DNA of 64,000 nucleotides from the NCBI RefSeq assembly GCF_014642075.1, contig NZ_BMIK01000002.1, positions 531,538 through 595,537 of the forward strand. The letters are read 5' to 3'. A program made the position numbers and the translations under genes. Positions 1-9,693 of this stretch are shown piece after piece (position 1 is the first letter of the stretch; each line of letters opens with the position of its first letter). This DNA is from Parapedobacter defluvii. GTDB taxonomy: Bacteria; Bacteroidota; Bacteroidia; Sphingobacteriales; Sphingobacteriaceae. A model generated the notes under the pieces. That model saw only the letters and a program-made list of their open reading frames with translations, had not been told where the DNA came from and did not search any database.

Positions 1-654
1 TACATAGGTAAGCCGGCTGATGAAATCGCCGAATCCGAATACATGGTCGCTATTGACAACATGCACAAAACCGTTGTCCGTTTCAATGTTGATCGAGCCG
101 GTATTTGTTGTAATCCAATTACGGCGGAACTGGCTACGCTTGGTATCGCTGAATTCGATGGTCGATGGACCGCCATCGCGGAAACCGGTGGATGTGGTAC
201 GTGCCAGTTTGGCGTGCATGGGATAATCGTAGCGGATGGCCGTTAGGCTGATGCCGTCCTGCAGTAACATCGAATCTGTAGGATACTTGCCCCGTATGAT
301 GTATTGCGTAAGCATGGTATCCAGGTGGTTGTAATTGATGGTCGACAGGTATTCCGACGGTTTGTCTGCCAGAAACCGTACGTTGTTGAGGTTGGCTATG
401 GCCAGTTGGAAACTTTCGTTGGTCAGCGCAAACAGGGTGATGTCACTATCGCGTAGGGTCGATGCCAGTTCCAGTCGGTCGATCACACTGATCAACGAGT
501 CGTAAACGCCCGGTTGGCTTTTGAGGTACGCATAGGTGTCTCCCGCGAAATGTTTATCAATGGGTGCCGGATTGTAATAACCGCCGTCTTTGGCACAGGA
601 GGTTACCAACAATCCCAGGAACACCCAATAACGAAAATCGGTCAGTTTCTTCAT
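1..654 (-). CDS. fasciclin-like lipoprotein, partial (3' end outside window)
   Basis: Reading the minus strand from the ATG at 654 gives 218 open codons running off the left edge. The N-terminus is a lipoprotein signal with lipobox LLVTSC (Cys20), so the product should be exported and lipid-anchored. Residues about 45-130 look like a fasciclin (FAS1) fold: a short-peptide start (YLKSQPGVYDSLISVIDRL) followed by TLFALTNESF. Small fasciclin-type lipoproteins often follow SusC/SusD genes in Bacteroidota, and this one starts 10 bases after the SusD stop, so it is probably the third gene of the same operon. A role in binding a glycan or surface ligand is inference from context. The family call rests on the FAS1-like pattern only. 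Confidence 0.7.
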   Translation of the reverse strand, partial: MKKLTDFRYWVFLGLLVTSCAKDGGYYNPAPIDKHFAGDTYAYLKSQPGVYDSLISVIDRLELASTLRDSDITLFALTNESFQLAIANLNNVRFLADKPSEYLSTINYNHLDTMLTQYIIRGKYPTDSMLLQDGISLTAIRYDYPMHAKLARTTSTGFRDGGPSTIEFSDTKRSQFRRNWITTNTGSINIETDNGFVHVVNSDHVFGFGDFISRLTYV

Positions 655-664
655 GGTTACGGGG

Positions 665-2206
665 TTATTGCCAGTATTCATTTTGAGTCAATTGCTTATT
701 CTGGTCCAGCAACGTTTGGGCAACGGGCCAGTAAATGCCATTCCGGGCAATCAGCTGGCTGATCGTGGCATGATTAGGTCGGATGCGGTTGTAGCGCACC
801 AGATCATACCATCGGTGACCTTCGCCCATCAGCTCGCGCTGGCGTTCCAGGAAAATGGCGTTGAGCAGGTCACCGTTTACTTCTTCGTTGTATGCATCCA
901 GTCCGCGCCGTGTCCGTATGGCATTGAGGTTATCAATGGCACCCGAACGTTCGCCCAATACGGCTAATGCCTCCGCCCGCAGCAATGTGACGTCTTCCAA
1001 CCGCGTGAATATGATGGCGCTGGTGAAAATCCGGAACGTAGGGTCGCTTACACCTCCCATGATGCATTTGATCTTGCTGAAGATCGGATACCTGCCGTTA
1101 TAATTGGAAAAATAGCGATCGGATACCGGGGTACCCAGCGTGTCCAGGCTGAATCGCTCGTCGCCCCCCTCGTTGAAAATGTTGATGATCGAGTCCTTGG
1201 GGAGGTAGATATCGGGAATGCGCTTATTGACCACCGGTTCAGCCAGTGTTAATTCCTCGATGTGGCCGGTAAAGGAAGCATCCACGTGCCCCCAGTCAAA
1301 GGCAAAGCCGAACAGTTGATTGGTGTTCTTGTTAAAGAAAAAGCCATTGGCAGCGGTAAGATGATCGGTGGAAATGTAATCGTTGGTGGCCTTTTGGTAG
1401 TTGTCAATCACGAACTTGCTATAGTTGGCCACGGAAGGGTAGTCCCCTTGCCAGGCGGCCAGGTGTGCAAGTACCGCATAGGCCGATAGCTTGCGTGCCA
1501 GTGCACCATCCCAGCGGCCGGTTGTTTCGTTGTAATAATTACCCTGCTGCTGTTCATCGCCTGCACTGTAGCGGTAGGGAAGGTCTGCCGCAGCGGCCAG
1601 CATTTCCTGTTCGGCCCAGGCCAGTACCCGGTCTTGGTTTTCGCGGGGTTTGTTTTCAAAATTGCCGTCATGGGAGGAAACAATGAGTGGCACATCACCC
1701 CAGTTCCTGACCATGTAAAAATAGGCGAAAGCACGCAGGAACCGGATTTGGGCGATATCCACCACCATGTTGTTTTCGGTGTATCGGAGGTCTTTCTCAT
1801 GGACCTCGTGCACACGCTCCAGGAAGATGTTTGCTGAATTGATCACTGCATACCAACGTCGCCAATTAGAGAGGGCCTCCAGCGAGGGATAGGAAGCGGT
1901 AAGGTCATTGCTGATGATGGCACGGAGGTCCTGTCTCGTCGGACTGGTGAATTCACCGGCACGGACATCACCATAGAGCCAATGGGCATTGTAGTCAGCC
2001 AGCGCTGCACGTACAAGACCATAGGTGCCCATTACTGCGGCACGGGTGTCTTCCAGTGAATTCCACATGTTTTTTTCGCCCACCACGCGCGACGAGTCGA
2101 CATCCAGCATCTTTTTACAGCTGCCGGTCAACGCGAGCAGCACGACCGCGATGCCCCAGGGCACCAGCCGTCTGATCAGTAGCTTGTTATTTATCGGTTT
2201 ACTCAT
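665..2206 (-). CDS. SusD/RagB-type surface glycan- or nutrient-binding lipoprotein
   Basis: The 513-residue product has a lipoprotein signal ending in LTGSC (Cys30). It shows typical SusD landmarks: the helical repeat start RFLRAFAYFYMVRNWGDVPL near residue 155, the C-terminal RQRELMGEGHRWYDLVRYNR near 460, and the closing motif WPV...L..N..LTQN. SusD proteins sit as lids on the partner SusC barrel and capture the substrate outside the cell. The gene follows the SusC gene by 25 bases on the same strand and precedes the fasciclin-like lipoprotein, so the three form one operon. No sugar-processing enzyme is beside it inside the window, so the substrate cannot be named; peptides are as possible as glycans. 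Confidence 0.93.
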   Translation of the reverse strand: MSKPINNKLLIRRLVPWGIAVVLLALTGSCKKMLDVDSSRVVGEKNMWNSLEDTRAAVMGTYGLVRAALADYNAHWLYGDVRAGEFTSPTRQDLRAIISNDLTASYPSLEALSNWRRWYAVINSANIFLERVHEVHEKDLRYTENNMVVDIAQIRFLRAFAYFYMVRNWGDVPLIVSSHDGNFENKPRENQDRVLAWAEQEMLAAAADLPYRYSAGDEQQQGNYYNETTGRWDGALARKLSAYAVLAHLAAWQGDYPSVANYSKFVIDNYQKATNDYISTDHLTAANGFFFNKNTNQLFGFAFDWGHVDASFTGHIEELTLAEPVVNKRIPDIYLPKDSIINIFNEGGDERFSLDTLGTPVSDRYFSNYNGRYPIFSKIKCIMGGVSDPTFRIFTSAIIFTRLEDVTLLRAEALAVLGERSGAIDNLNAIRTRRGLDAYNEEVNGDLLNAIFLERQRELMGEGHRWYDLVRYNRIRPNHATISQLIARNGIYWPVAQTLLDQNKQLTQNEYWQ

Positions 2207-2231
2207 GATGTATCTTGATGCTTTCAGTGAT

Positions 2232-5228
2232 TTACAAATTCATTCGGATGCCCAATGTGTAGGTCCGGGGGATGGGTAGGCCGTATCCCGTGTCGCGTCC
2301 CATGAAGTCGACCAGTTCCGGATCTCGCCCCGAGTAGGGGGTGAGTGTAAACAGGTTGTTGCCTGTACAATAGATGAAAAATCGTTCAATAGTGCCCGCT
2401 CGTTTGCTCAGCAGCTCGGTTAAGTCATAACCTAGTGACAGTGTCCGCAACTTAAGAAATGAGCCATTTTCCAGGAATAGGTCCTGCTCTGCACGGTAGG
2501 GAATTACATTACTCCAGGGGTTATAAATGGGATACCGATTGTAGTCGCCGTGTTTTTCCCAAAAAGTAATTTCCTTTACTGAATTGATTTCCACGGTACC
2601 TTCGCGGTTGATGAAATCAAAGCGGTTGGCCATATCGGCATTCAGTACATTACGACCTAAGTTAAAATAAAAATTAGCATCCAGTGTCCATTTGCCATAG
2701 CGGAACTGGTTCATAAAGCCCCCCGATACCTTTGGGAAAATGGAGCCCATGAGCACTCGATCGTTGTTGTCGATCGTATTGTCACCGTTGGTATCGACCC
2801 ATCTCGGGTCACCGGCCCGCAGTGGAATGCCGTTATACCGCAAAGGTTGTCCATCGACCGTGGGTATTTCGGCATCCGACAGAAAAATGCCATCGTTTTG
2901 CAGTAACCAGAACCGGTCAACCCGCTCACCGACGCGAAACAGACGGTTATCGATAATCAGTTCGTTGCGCCCACCCGGTAAGGCCGTTAGTTTGTTTTGA
3001 TTATAGTTAATGTTCAGCGAAGGCGTCCAGGAAAACTTTCCTGCTCCACCGCGGAATGCTTCAATCTGCACCAGCATTTCCACTCCCGTATTGTTAACCT
3101 CCATGCCGGCTTCGTAAGACTGGCGATAACCGAATTCGGCGTAGGAGGGGATTCCGAGAAGCTGATTTCTGTCGTACTTGGTATACCAATCCAGGTTGAC
3201 CTGTACCCGTTCGTCGGCTAAGCCCAGGTCCAGGCCGATGTTTAGTTGATCGGTATACGACCAAGGAATTCCATACCCCGACCAACCGAAATCATAAGGC
3301 CGGGTCAATACCCCCATGCCGTTGTAGCCCGGTGTAATGAGGTTGCCCGTGTACCCTACCTGCGTGGAATAGGATGGGCCCTGCGAAAAATTATCAAATG
3401 CGTTCAGTCGGCCCATGCGTCCACCACTGGCACGCAGGTTGAATGTCGAAAAAACCGAACTTTCGGTCAATAGGTCATTCCGGATGTTCCAACCCAGAGA
3501 CAGTACCGGGGTAAACAGCCACCGGCTGGTGGGTTGGGCGTTGGAAGAAGCGTCTGACCGCAGTAGAAGCGAAACCGTATATCGGTTGTCGAAATTATAG
3601 GATCCACGGCCGTAAAAAGATACGATGTTCTGTTTGGTGTAATCCAGGAACTTAAAAACCAATTCCCGGGGAAAAGCCGTTGGATTAAGGTAATTGCCGT
3701 TGTTGGGGTCAGATTCGAGTAGGTTGATTTTAATAAAATCGTTGATACCCTTATAGGCATATGCGTAGTTGTATTTGAACGCATCCCATTGCAGCACGCC
3801 GCCGCCTTCAACAAACAGTGTGTGTTTGCCACCTATATTGACATCGTAGGTTACATGATTGTCGAAAATAAGCCGTTGGTTGTAACCGTAATAGTTGGAC
3901 GCAAAGCTGTTTTCTTCCATCAGCGTGCGTGGATAAAAGAGATCACGGTACCCTTCGTTGTAGTCCACTGCCACGCGGGAAGCGATTTTAACGCGGTTAA
4001 AGTCAAAAACCAGCTTGGCATGCCCCTCAACAATATTCGTCGCGTTGTTGTCAAAACTGTTGTCAAACTGTGTAAGGTATTGACGGTATATCTCGTCGTT
4101 TGGAGACAGCGGTGAGGAAGGATCGGGAATGTAGGACGCTGTGGCAAAACGGTCGCGCAATGACCGGTTGCGGTCACGCTGTACACGGTTTCCGCTGATC
4201 ATGGCCGAGAATAGCAGCCACTTCATGGGTTTCATGTTGATGTTAAACAGCGCGCTGTATCGCTTCAATCCCGTTTCATCGGCTACCCCCTGATTCCGCA
4301 GATGCCCCGCCGCAAAGCGGAAATTCGCACGGTCACTTCCACCCGATATGTCGGCATTGGCCGAATACAGTAAGCCGGTCTGGTAATAGCTGTCTGTCCA
4401 GTTGGACGGACCATAATAAGACGTATTCAGGGAATCGCTTAGGTAAAGCGGATAACTGTCGTCTGCCGAATACCTGCCGGTAGCCGTATACCGGTCATAA
4501 AATTGCTTGCGGAATGCATTTTCATATGCGCCGTTGATGGTTGTTACGGTGGGCCGTTGGGCTACACCTGCATATACGTTGAAGCTGATTTTTCGTTGGG
4601 TTGTGGGCTGTTTGGTCGTGATTGCAATCACACCATTGGCACCCATTGGGCCGTATAACGCGATACTTGCCAGGTCCTTAAGCACCGTTACCGATGCAAT
4701 ATTATTCATGTCGATGTTACTCAGGAGATTGGTGGCCGGACCAATGCGGCTGAATTGGTATTGCTGGATGTCAAATGCGAACGGATGTTCGCCGATGAGT
4801 GGAATGCCATCCACAACTACCAATGGCTGCGACTGATAGATCTCTTTGTGAGACAGAATCGGCATCGGGAGCCCCCGGATATACATCTGCTGCACGCTTC
4901 CTGGTTCCCCGGTATTTTCCTGGACATACAGACCAGCAGCCTGGTCTTTTAGATACTGCTGGAGTGAAACCGCCGGGAAACGAGCAATTTCGTCAGGCGC
5001 AGTACTCATTGACCGTACGTTCACATCTGTGAAAATGGAATCCACTCTGCTGATTGTCAGTTCTTTGACCAACGTGGTGTCATTGACAAGACTGTCTTGC
5101 GGAACGGTCGTTCCCGCAGTATCCACTGGCTGATTATTCGTGCCGCCTTCCTGGAAATGGTGAATGGCAAATGTGGGGTACGTGAGGAATAACAGTGCAC
5201 AACCTAATAAAATTATTGTGTTACGCAT
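2232..5228 (-). CDS. SusC/RagA-family TonB-dependent outer-membrane transporter
   Basis: The 998-residue product has a signal peptide, then a plug domain (YLKDQAAGLYVQENTGEPGS, later VTVLKDLASIALYGPMGANG and VIAITTK near 185-205) and a long beta-barrel ending in the SusC-type C-terminus RTYTLGIRMNL. Unlike most SusC proteins there is no obvious carboxypeptidase-regulatory-like domain and no STN domain: only about 60 Ser/Thr/Asp-rich residues separate the signal from the plug. It is therefore unlikely to signal to an anti-sigma factor, and no sigma/FecR pair is next to it. It should import the ligand captured by the SusD encoded just downstream, energised by TonB. The start ATG at 5228 is preceded by a long untranslated region. 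Confidence 0.93.
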   Translation of the reverse strand: MRNTIILLGCALLFLTYPTFAIHHFQEGGTNNQPVDTAGTTVPQDSLVNDTTLVKELTISRVDSIFTDVNVRSMSTAPDEIARFPAVSLQQYLKDQAAGLYVQENTGEPGSVQQMYIRGLPMPILSHKEIYQSQPLVVVDGIPLIGEHPFAFDIQQYQFSRIGPATNLLSNIDMNNIASVTVLKDLASIALYGPMGANGVIAITTKQPTTQRKISFNVYAGVAQRPTVTTINGAYENAFRKQFYDRYTATGRYSADDSYPLYLSDSLNTSYYGPSNWTDSYYQTGLLYSANADISGGSDRANFRFAAGHLRNQGVADETGLKRYSALFNINMKPMKWLLFSAMISGNRVQRDRNRSLRDRFATASYIPDPSSPLSPNDEIYRQYLTQFDNSFDNNATNIVEGHAKLVFDFNRVKIASRVAVDYNEGYRDLFYPRTLMEENSFASNYYGYNQRLIFDNHVTYDVNIGGKHTLFVEGGGVLQWDAFKYNYAYAYKGINDFIKINLLESDPNNGNYLNPTAFPRELVFKFLDYTKQNIVSFYGRGSYNFDNRYTVSLLLRSDASSNAQPTSRWLFTPVLSLGWNIRNDLLTESSVFSTFNLRASGGRMGRLNAFDNFSQGPSYSTQVGYTGNLITPGYNGMGVLTRPYDFGWSGYGIPWSYTDQLNIGLDLGLADERVQVNLDWYTKYDRNQLLGIPSYAEFGYRQSYEAGMEVNNTGVEMLVQIEAFRGGAGKFSWTPSLNINYNQNKLTALPGGRNELIIDNRLFRVGERVDRFWLLQNDGIFLSDAEIPTVDGQPLRYNGIPLRAGDPRWVDTNGDNTIDNNDRVLMGSIFPKVSGGFMNQFRYGKWTLDANFYFNLGRNVLNADMANRFDFINREGTVEINSVKEITFWEKHGDYNRYPIYNPWSNVIPYRAEQDLFLENGSFLKLRTLSLGYDLTELLSKRAGTIERFFIYCTGNNLFTLTPYSGRDPELVDFMGRDTGYGLPIPRTYTLGIRMNL

Positions 5229-5579
5229 ATAAATTGGTTTTTCGATAATTATTATCTCTTAAGTTAATAAAAAGCAAACAAAATTCCTTTGCACACGGTA
5301 GCAGTGCATTTAAGAGCTTAAAGAAGTGACAGGATATTCCACACCAAGGGTGCTGTTAATCAAATGTACAGTCAATTATACAATGAAGCATCCCCTTCAG
5401 GAAACCTGAAACCGTACAACAACAGGAAGTCCGTTGCGATTTAAAATAATTGGCTAATTAAACGTAAACAAAATTTTCATAGTTCATAATTTCATCATTA
5501 AATTAGGTAGTTATTCATTTCTCAAAATCATGTGCAGCCACCTGAACCGATGGCAGTGTGTTTATTTGGTTTGTTACTG

Positions 5580-5609
5580 CTAAGGTACGAACAAAAACCG
5601 TTTTAGCAA
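5580..5609 (-). promoter_or_regulatory. possible promoter of the susC-susD-fasciclin operon
   Basis: On the minus strand TTG, 19 bases, then TACCTTAG. The last element differs from the TAnnTTTG consensus at one base, but the same TACCTTAG with a correctly spaced TTG stands in front of the gene at 48385. If used, the susC mRNA has a leader of roughly 345 bases, enough room for leader regulation. No closer match was seen in the 5229-5735 gap. Confidence 0.35.
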
Positions 5610-5711
5610 CTTTTTTTGAAATTTTTTTTGAACGTGGAAATTTACCGTTTCCCTATTGTTAAAATTTTGTAATTAATACGGGGAAAATGACGATTTTATG
5701 ATTTCTGTCAC

Positions 5712-5719
5712 TAATTTTG
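5712..5719 (+). promoter_or_regulatory. -7 element of the mqo promoter (TAATTTTG)
   Basis: Matches TAnnTTTG and ends 16 bases before the mqo ATG, implying a leader of only about 10 bases. The -33 element is not convincing, so strength is unclear. Confidence 0.5.
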
Positions 5720-5735
5720 CGGCAATCTTAATAGA

Positions 5736-7253
5736 ATGGGTAAAGGAAGAAAAAAAACCGCCGACGAGGTGGATGTTATTCTTATCGGCGCGGGTATCAT
5801 GAGTGCCACACTGGGCACCCTAATCAACGAACTGCACCCCCGTGCAAGTATTGAAATCTTTGAACGGTTGGACGAGGTCGCCGCGGAAAGTTCCGATGCA
5901 TGGAACAATGCGGGAACCGGACATTCGGCACTTTGTGAACTCAATTACACGCCGCAGCGGCCGGATGGGTCTGTCGATATTACGAAGGCCATCAAGATTG
6001 CCGAGTCATTTGAACAATCCAAGGAATTTTGGTCATACCTGGTTGCCAATGGATTGGTGGACCGCCCCGAAAGCTTCATCCGGAGTATTCCGCACATGAG
6101 TTTTGTGTTCGGCAAAGAAAATGTCGCTTTCCTCAAAAAGCGCTACGAGACTATGAAAGGACATCACCTCTTCCAGGGAATGGAATATACAGAGGATCAT
6201 GTCCTGCTGAACGAATGGATCCCATTGATGATGGAAGGGCGCGACGAGAAGGAGCTGTTGGCAGCCACAAAAATCGACATCGGTACCGATGTTAATTTCG
6301 GCGCGTTGACCCGGGCCTTGTTTCGCCATCTGATGCAACAAGGGGGCGTGAAACTCCGGCTGGCACATGAGGTGCGCGATATCGAGCGTGCAGCCGATGG
6401 ACGTTGGGAGGTAACGGTGAAAAACCTGACAACCGACCGGAAACGTACCGTGTCTGCCAAATTTGTCTTCATCGGCGCGGGCGGCGGGTCGCTGCTGCTG
6501 CTGGAAAAGTCGGGCATACCCGAGGCGAAAGGTTTCGGTGGGTTCCCGGTCAGCGGGCAATGGCTCAAGTGCACCAATCCCGCTGTCATCGCCCAGCACC
6601 ACGCAAAGGTATACGGTAAAGCAGCTGTGGGATCGCCCCCCATGTCTGTGCCCCATCTGGATACCCGGGTCATTGACGGTAAGCTGGCCCTGCTGTTCGG
6701 CCCTTATGCGGGTTTTTCCACGAAATTTCTCAAAAATGGATCCTGGCTCGATCTGCCGGCATCCATTAAACTGAATAACATACGCCCGATGCTGGCGGCT
6801 GGCATGGATAACATTCCGTTGACCAAATACCTGATCAACCAGGTGCGTCAAAGCCCCGAAGACCGGCTGGCAGCGCTTAGGGAATACGTACCCACCGCAC
6901 GCATGGAAGATTGGGAACTGGAAATTGCCGGACAGCGGGTTCAGGTAATTAAGAAAGATGAGAAACACGGCGGAATCCTCGAATTCGGTACCGAGGTAGT
7001 GAGCAGTGCCGATGGTTCCATCGCTGCATTGCTGGGCGCATCGCCCGGGGCATCCACGTCCGTTTCCATCATGGTCGGCCTGCTTGCCCGTTGCTTTCCC
7101 GAACGTGCCAAGACGAAACAATACCTGGACAAGCTGCGGGAGATGATTCCTTCTTTCAGCCGTTCCATCGCTGCTGACGAGCAATTGTGCCGGGAAACCC
7201 GCGAACGCTCGGCTGCCATCCTGAAACTTGAACCTACACTCGAGTCCGTTTGA
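5736..7253 (+). CDS. mqo: malate:quinone oxidoreductase
   Basis: The 505-residue protein is full length for the family (about 490-510). It opens with the FAD-binding Rossmann motif [20 protein letters not shown] at about 14-33, followed by the Mqo signature [20 protein letters not shown] (about 48-67) and NYTP. Mqo is a peripheral membrane flavoenzyme that oxidises malate to oxaloacetate and passes electrons to quinone, replacing or supplementing NAD-dependent malate dehydrogenase in the citric acid cycle. The pnuC start overlaps its TGA stop, so the two are probably translationally coupled. The ATG chosen follows a TAnnTTTG element closely; no in-frame upstream start is needed. Confidence 0.96.
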   Translation: MGKGRKKTADEVDVILIGAGIMSATLGTLINELHPRASIEIFERLDEVAAESSDAWNNAGTGHSALCELNYTPQRPDGSVDITKAIKIAESFEQSKEFWSYLVANGLVDRPESFIRSIPHMSFVFGKENVAFLKKRYETMKGHHLFQGMEYTEDHVLLNEWIPLMMEGRDEKELLAATKIDIGTDVNFGALTRALFRHLMQQGGVKLRLAHEVRDIERAADGRWEVTVKNLTTDRKRTVSAKFVFIGAGGGSLLLLEKSGIPEAKGFGGFPVSGQWLKCTNPAVIAQHHAKVYGKAAVGSPPMSVPHLDTRVIDGKLALLFGPYAGFSTKFLKNGSWLDLPASIKLNNIRPMLAAGMDNIPLTKYLINQVRQSPEDRLAALREYVPTARMEDWELEIAGQRVQVIKKDEKHGGILEFGTEVVSSADGSIAALLGASPGASTSVSIMVGLLARCFPERAKTKQYLDKLREMIPSFSRSIAADEQLCRETRERSAAILKLEPTLESV

Positions 7254-7885
7254 TGGCGGAGGCAGGTGCATGGGTGGCCGACTGGTTAACCGGATTCGGT
7301 AACGAACTCCTGAATACACCACTTCTGCACTGGATCGGCGTGATCTGCGGAGTAGTGCAGGTGTTGCTGGCCAAAGCCAATAAAGTACTGCTGTATCCGT
7401 TCGGAATCGCCAGCATCCTGATTACGCTCTATGTGCTTTACGACGCCGGACTATATGCCGAAATCCTGCTGAACCTGTATTACCTGACGATGAGTATTTA
7501 CGGATGGGTCCATTGGGTAACGCGTCGGGACGAAATACCCGTAAAGGCAAGTTATTCGGGCAAAAGGGAATGGATTGCAACGATCGGCATCGTTGCCCTC
7601 GGCTTCCCCTTATTATATTATACATTGATCCACTTTACCGATTCAACCGTGCCGGCCTGGGATGCATGGGTAAGTGCCACGGCCTGGGCGGGCATGTGGC
7701 TGTTGGCCAAACGCAAGATTGAAAATTGGATATGGCTCAATGTCAGCAATGCGATAGCTATCCCACTGCTCGTTTATAAGAACCTTCATCTGTACGCTGC
7801 ATTGACATTGTTTTTGTTTATTGTGGCTATTTTTGGGTATGTTGAATGGAAACGTATTATCCGCCGGGAACAGGTAAATTCATGA
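7253..7885 (+). CDS. pnuC: PnuC-family nicotinamide riboside/mononucleotide transporter
   Basis: About 210 residues with seven predicted membrane segments and the PnuC core AEILLNLYYLTMSIYGWVHW near 65-85, where the NxxY and YGW..W residues line the substrate path. Family members carry nicotinamide riboside (or related vitamin B3 forms) across the inner membrane by facilitated diffusion. I chose the ATG that shares its A with the mqo stop codon (TGATG) instead of the TTG three bases earlier. Its own stop overlaps the next start (ATGA). A second NAD-salvage gene, pncB, lies at 25520 but is not linked. Many PnuC genes sit near TPP or NAD control elements; none is evident here. Confidence 0.9.
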   Translation: MAEAGAWVADWLTGFGNELLNTPLLHWIGVICGVVQVLLAKANKVLLYPFGIASILITLYVLYDAGLYAEILLNLYYLTMSIYGWVHWVTRRDEIPVKASYSGKREWIATIGIVALGFPLLYYTLIHFTDSTVPAWDAWVSATAWAGMWLLAKRKIENWIWLNVSNAIAIPLLVYKNLHLYAALTLFLFIVAIFGYVEWKRIIRREQVNS

Positions 7886-8913
7886 TCGCACTAGAAATTG
7901 TACATCAGCTCAGTAATTTATCGGCCCGCGCTGAAGCGGATGGCCGGCTTGTGCAGGAGCAGTTGGATATCATCTACGACCAGCGCTGGTTTAAGCTCTT
8001 TGTGCCCCGGTGTTACGGTGGATTGGAATTGACGGCTCCCGAAGGAATACGGTTGGAAGAGGAACTGGCGTGGATAGATGGCAGCCTGGGATGGACGGTA
8101 ACCCTGTGCGCGGGAGCCAACTTATTTGTGGGGTACATGCAACAGCCGCCCGCACAAACCCTGTTCACCGACCGAACCGTCTGTCTCGGAGGGAGCGGTC
8201 ACGCGTCGGGGATAGCCGTAGCGGAGCGCAACGGCTACCGGGTGTCCGGAAAGTGGCGTTATGCCACCGGAGCACCGCATCTGACCCATTTTACCGCCAA
8301 CTGTGTCCTTGAGCGCGACGGCGCGGTGGTACTGGACGAAGCGGGGAATCCGCAAATCAAGTCGTTTTTCTTTGCGAAAGATGACGTACGGATTGTAGAA
8401 GATTGGCCCGCTTTCGGGTTGAAAGCCACCGCCAGCCACTCCTTTGAAGTGTCCGGCCTTTGGGTGGACGAAACCCATGCGTTTGCCATTGCTCCGGAGC
8501 AGGTTACCTTAAACCAGCTTATCTACCAATATCCTTTTTTGCAATTCGCTGAAGCAACGCTCGCGGCCAACACGTTGGGCATGTCACGTCATTTTGTGTC
8601 CTGCGCAAAGGACGTGCTGAAAGATCCGGTAGTTGACCTGGCAAAAGAGGTAACGGAGCGGTTGGCAAACGCAAGTGCTTCGTTTTATCAGGCGGTTGAT
8701 GTGTCGTGGGATGAATTGAAGGAAAAAGGGCAACCGTCTTCAAGGACACTTCAGACGGTAAGTGATCGAAGCCGGGCATTGGTACGTCTTTGCCATGAAC
8801 AAATAATGTTACTGTATCCGCATACCGGATTGACGGGTGCAGACGCCTCTACCGAAATAAACCGGATATGGCGAGATTTATTTACGGCCAGTCAGCACAG
8901 CCTCCTTCGTTAA
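7882..8913 (+). CDS. acyl-CoA dehydrogenase-like flavoprotein
   Basis: 343 residues from the ATG in the ATGA overlap with pnuC; an upstream ATG at 7846 would lie deep inside pnuC and is less likely. The N-terminus (residues about 20-80, with WFKLFVPRCYGGLEL and LEEELAWIDGSLGWTVTLC) and the middle segment (LGGSGHASGIAVAERNGYRV, GKWRYATGAPHLTHF) match the acyl-CoA dehydrogenase fold, especially the branch that includes flavin-dependent group D monooxygenases. It is somewhat shorter than standard acyl-CoA dehydrogenases (about 380), and I do not see an obvious catalytic base, so substrate and even reaction class are open. Coupling to mqo and pnuC implies co-expression, not necessarily a shared pathway. 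Confidence 0.8.
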   Translation: MIALEIVHQLSNLSARAEADGRLVQEQLDIIYDQRWFKLFVPRCYGGLELTAPEGIRLEEELAWIDGSLGWTVTLCAGANLFVGYMQQPPAQTLFTDRTVCLGGSGHASGIAVAERNGYRVSGKWRYATGAPHLTHFTANCVLERDGAVVLDEAGNPQIKSFFFAKDDVRIVEDWPAFGLKATASHSFEVSGLWVDETHAFAIAPEQVTLNQLIYQYPFLQFAEATLAANTLGMSRHFVSCAKDVLKDPVVDLAKEVTERLANASASFYQAVDVSWDELKEKGQPSSRTLQTVSDRSRALVRLCHEQIMLLYPHTGLTGADASTEINRIWRDLFTASQHSLLR

Positions 8914-9392
8914 TCGGCTACACAATCCACGGGTTCATAAACCACTGAAAAGTTGCTTGTATCACGGGTAACTTGCCGGCCGGTAGTGGTATCCACCGAC
9001 AGGGGTTTTTGCATCAATTTTCCGTCCTGAAGCGCAAACACTACCCGTAGTGTGTCCTGCGTGCCTTCCTGGGTAAATGTCCATACCAAATCGAGCATGC
9101 CGTCTTTTTCCTTGCCCAGCACGGTTCCGCGCCTCGCGTCTTTTTCTGCGGGAATGACATTGTAGACACCGCTTACCGTTTCCTTGCGGATTGCCAATTG
9201 GATATAGGAAGAGTCCTGCCGTTGCGTTCCCTCCGTCCGGAGGAAGCAGTATTTCTGTTCCTGATCTGTCATAAGCGGCTCTTCCGCATGCGAAAGGGTA
9301 TCACCGGTTGCCTGCTGTTCGCGTTGGTTACTGTTTTGACAGGAAAGCAAGCCAGCTATGCAAAGTAGGCTGAGATGGGATCGTAGATTCAT
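8910..9392 (-). CDS. small hypothetical lipoprotein
   Basis: 160 residues with a lipoprotein signal (GLLSC, Cys18), a Gln/Glu/Thr-rich linker and a compact domain containing KYCFLRTEGT, SGVYNVIPAEKD and VYEPVDC. Two cysteines (in KYCF and VDC) could form a disulfide in the periplasm. The pattern resembles small lipoproteins common in Sphingobacteriaceae with no assigned role. It ends tail-to-tail with the preceding gene, the two stop codons sharing bases, so it is transcribed separately. Confidence 0.7.
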   Translation of the reverse strand: MNLRSHLSLLCIAGLLSCQNSNQREQQATGDTLSHAEEPLMTDQEQKYCFLRTEGTQRQDSSYIQLAIRKETVSGVYNVIPAEKDARRGTVLGKEKDGMLDLVWTFTQEGTQDTLRVVFALQDGKLMQKPLSVDTTTGRQVTRDTSNFSVVYEPVDCVAD

Positions 9393-9422
9393 TAGAAATA
9401 ATTTATCTTTAAAGGTCTAATG

Positions 9423-9602
9423 GAACCTGCACTTTCATTGCCTTTTGCGCCAGGCGCTGACATGGCAGGTTTCATTTGTTCAGTATTACTGTTCTGAATA
9501 GTAACAACTCATTCCCCACATTGTTTGTATCGCCGCAACGGCGCGGTATTGCATTTGGCATTTCATTGCGATAGCGCACAGGGCTTTCCGTCCTCTGTGC
9601 CG
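9423..9602. repeat. structured intergenic element with several hairpins
   Basis: This non-coding stretch contains an outer inverted pair AACCTGC (9424-9430) / GCAGGTT (9465-9471) enclosing GCGC-CAG-GCGC (9447-9457), a TTACT/AGTAA hairpin (9486-9504), CGCCG-CAA-CGGCG (9531-9543) and GCACAG/CTGTGC (about 9577-9602). The density of foldbacks is far above the neighbouring gaps and looks like a dispersed repeat or insertion remnant. It lies between the lipoprotein promoter side and the promoter of ispE. The dispersed-repeat idea is inference. Confidence 0.45.
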
Positions 9603-9644
9603 GACGGGCATCCAACTTTGCTTTTTTATTTAAGGCGATTATAA

Positions 9645-9675
9645 TTGCATAAAAAAGCGACTTTATCTAAGTTTG
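9645..9675 (+). promoter_or_regulatory. promoter of the ispE operon
   Basis: TTG (9645-9647), 20 bases, TAAGTTTG (9668-9675): an exact Bacteroidota housekeeping promoter. The first start codon downstream is that of the short ORF at 9694, then ispE at 9809. Confidence 0.75.
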
Positions 9676-9693
9676 TGATCGAGGAGCTGAATC

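Larger units (their letters stand above)
5229..5735. other. 507-base intergenic region between divergent susC and mqo
   Basis: AT-rich and non-coding on both strands. It holds the putative long leader of susC (right to left) and the short promoter region of mqo at its right end. I see no clear riboswitch or strong terminator. Confidence 0.5.

Noticed and set aside
5229..5735. Riboswitch in the long susC leader.
   Set aside because: No known aptamer core (TPP, cobalamin, SAM or others) could be recognised by eye.
6033..7322. 429-codon open frame antisense to mqo.
   Set aside because: Shadow of a long, strongly conserved enzyme gene; no family resemblance or promoter.
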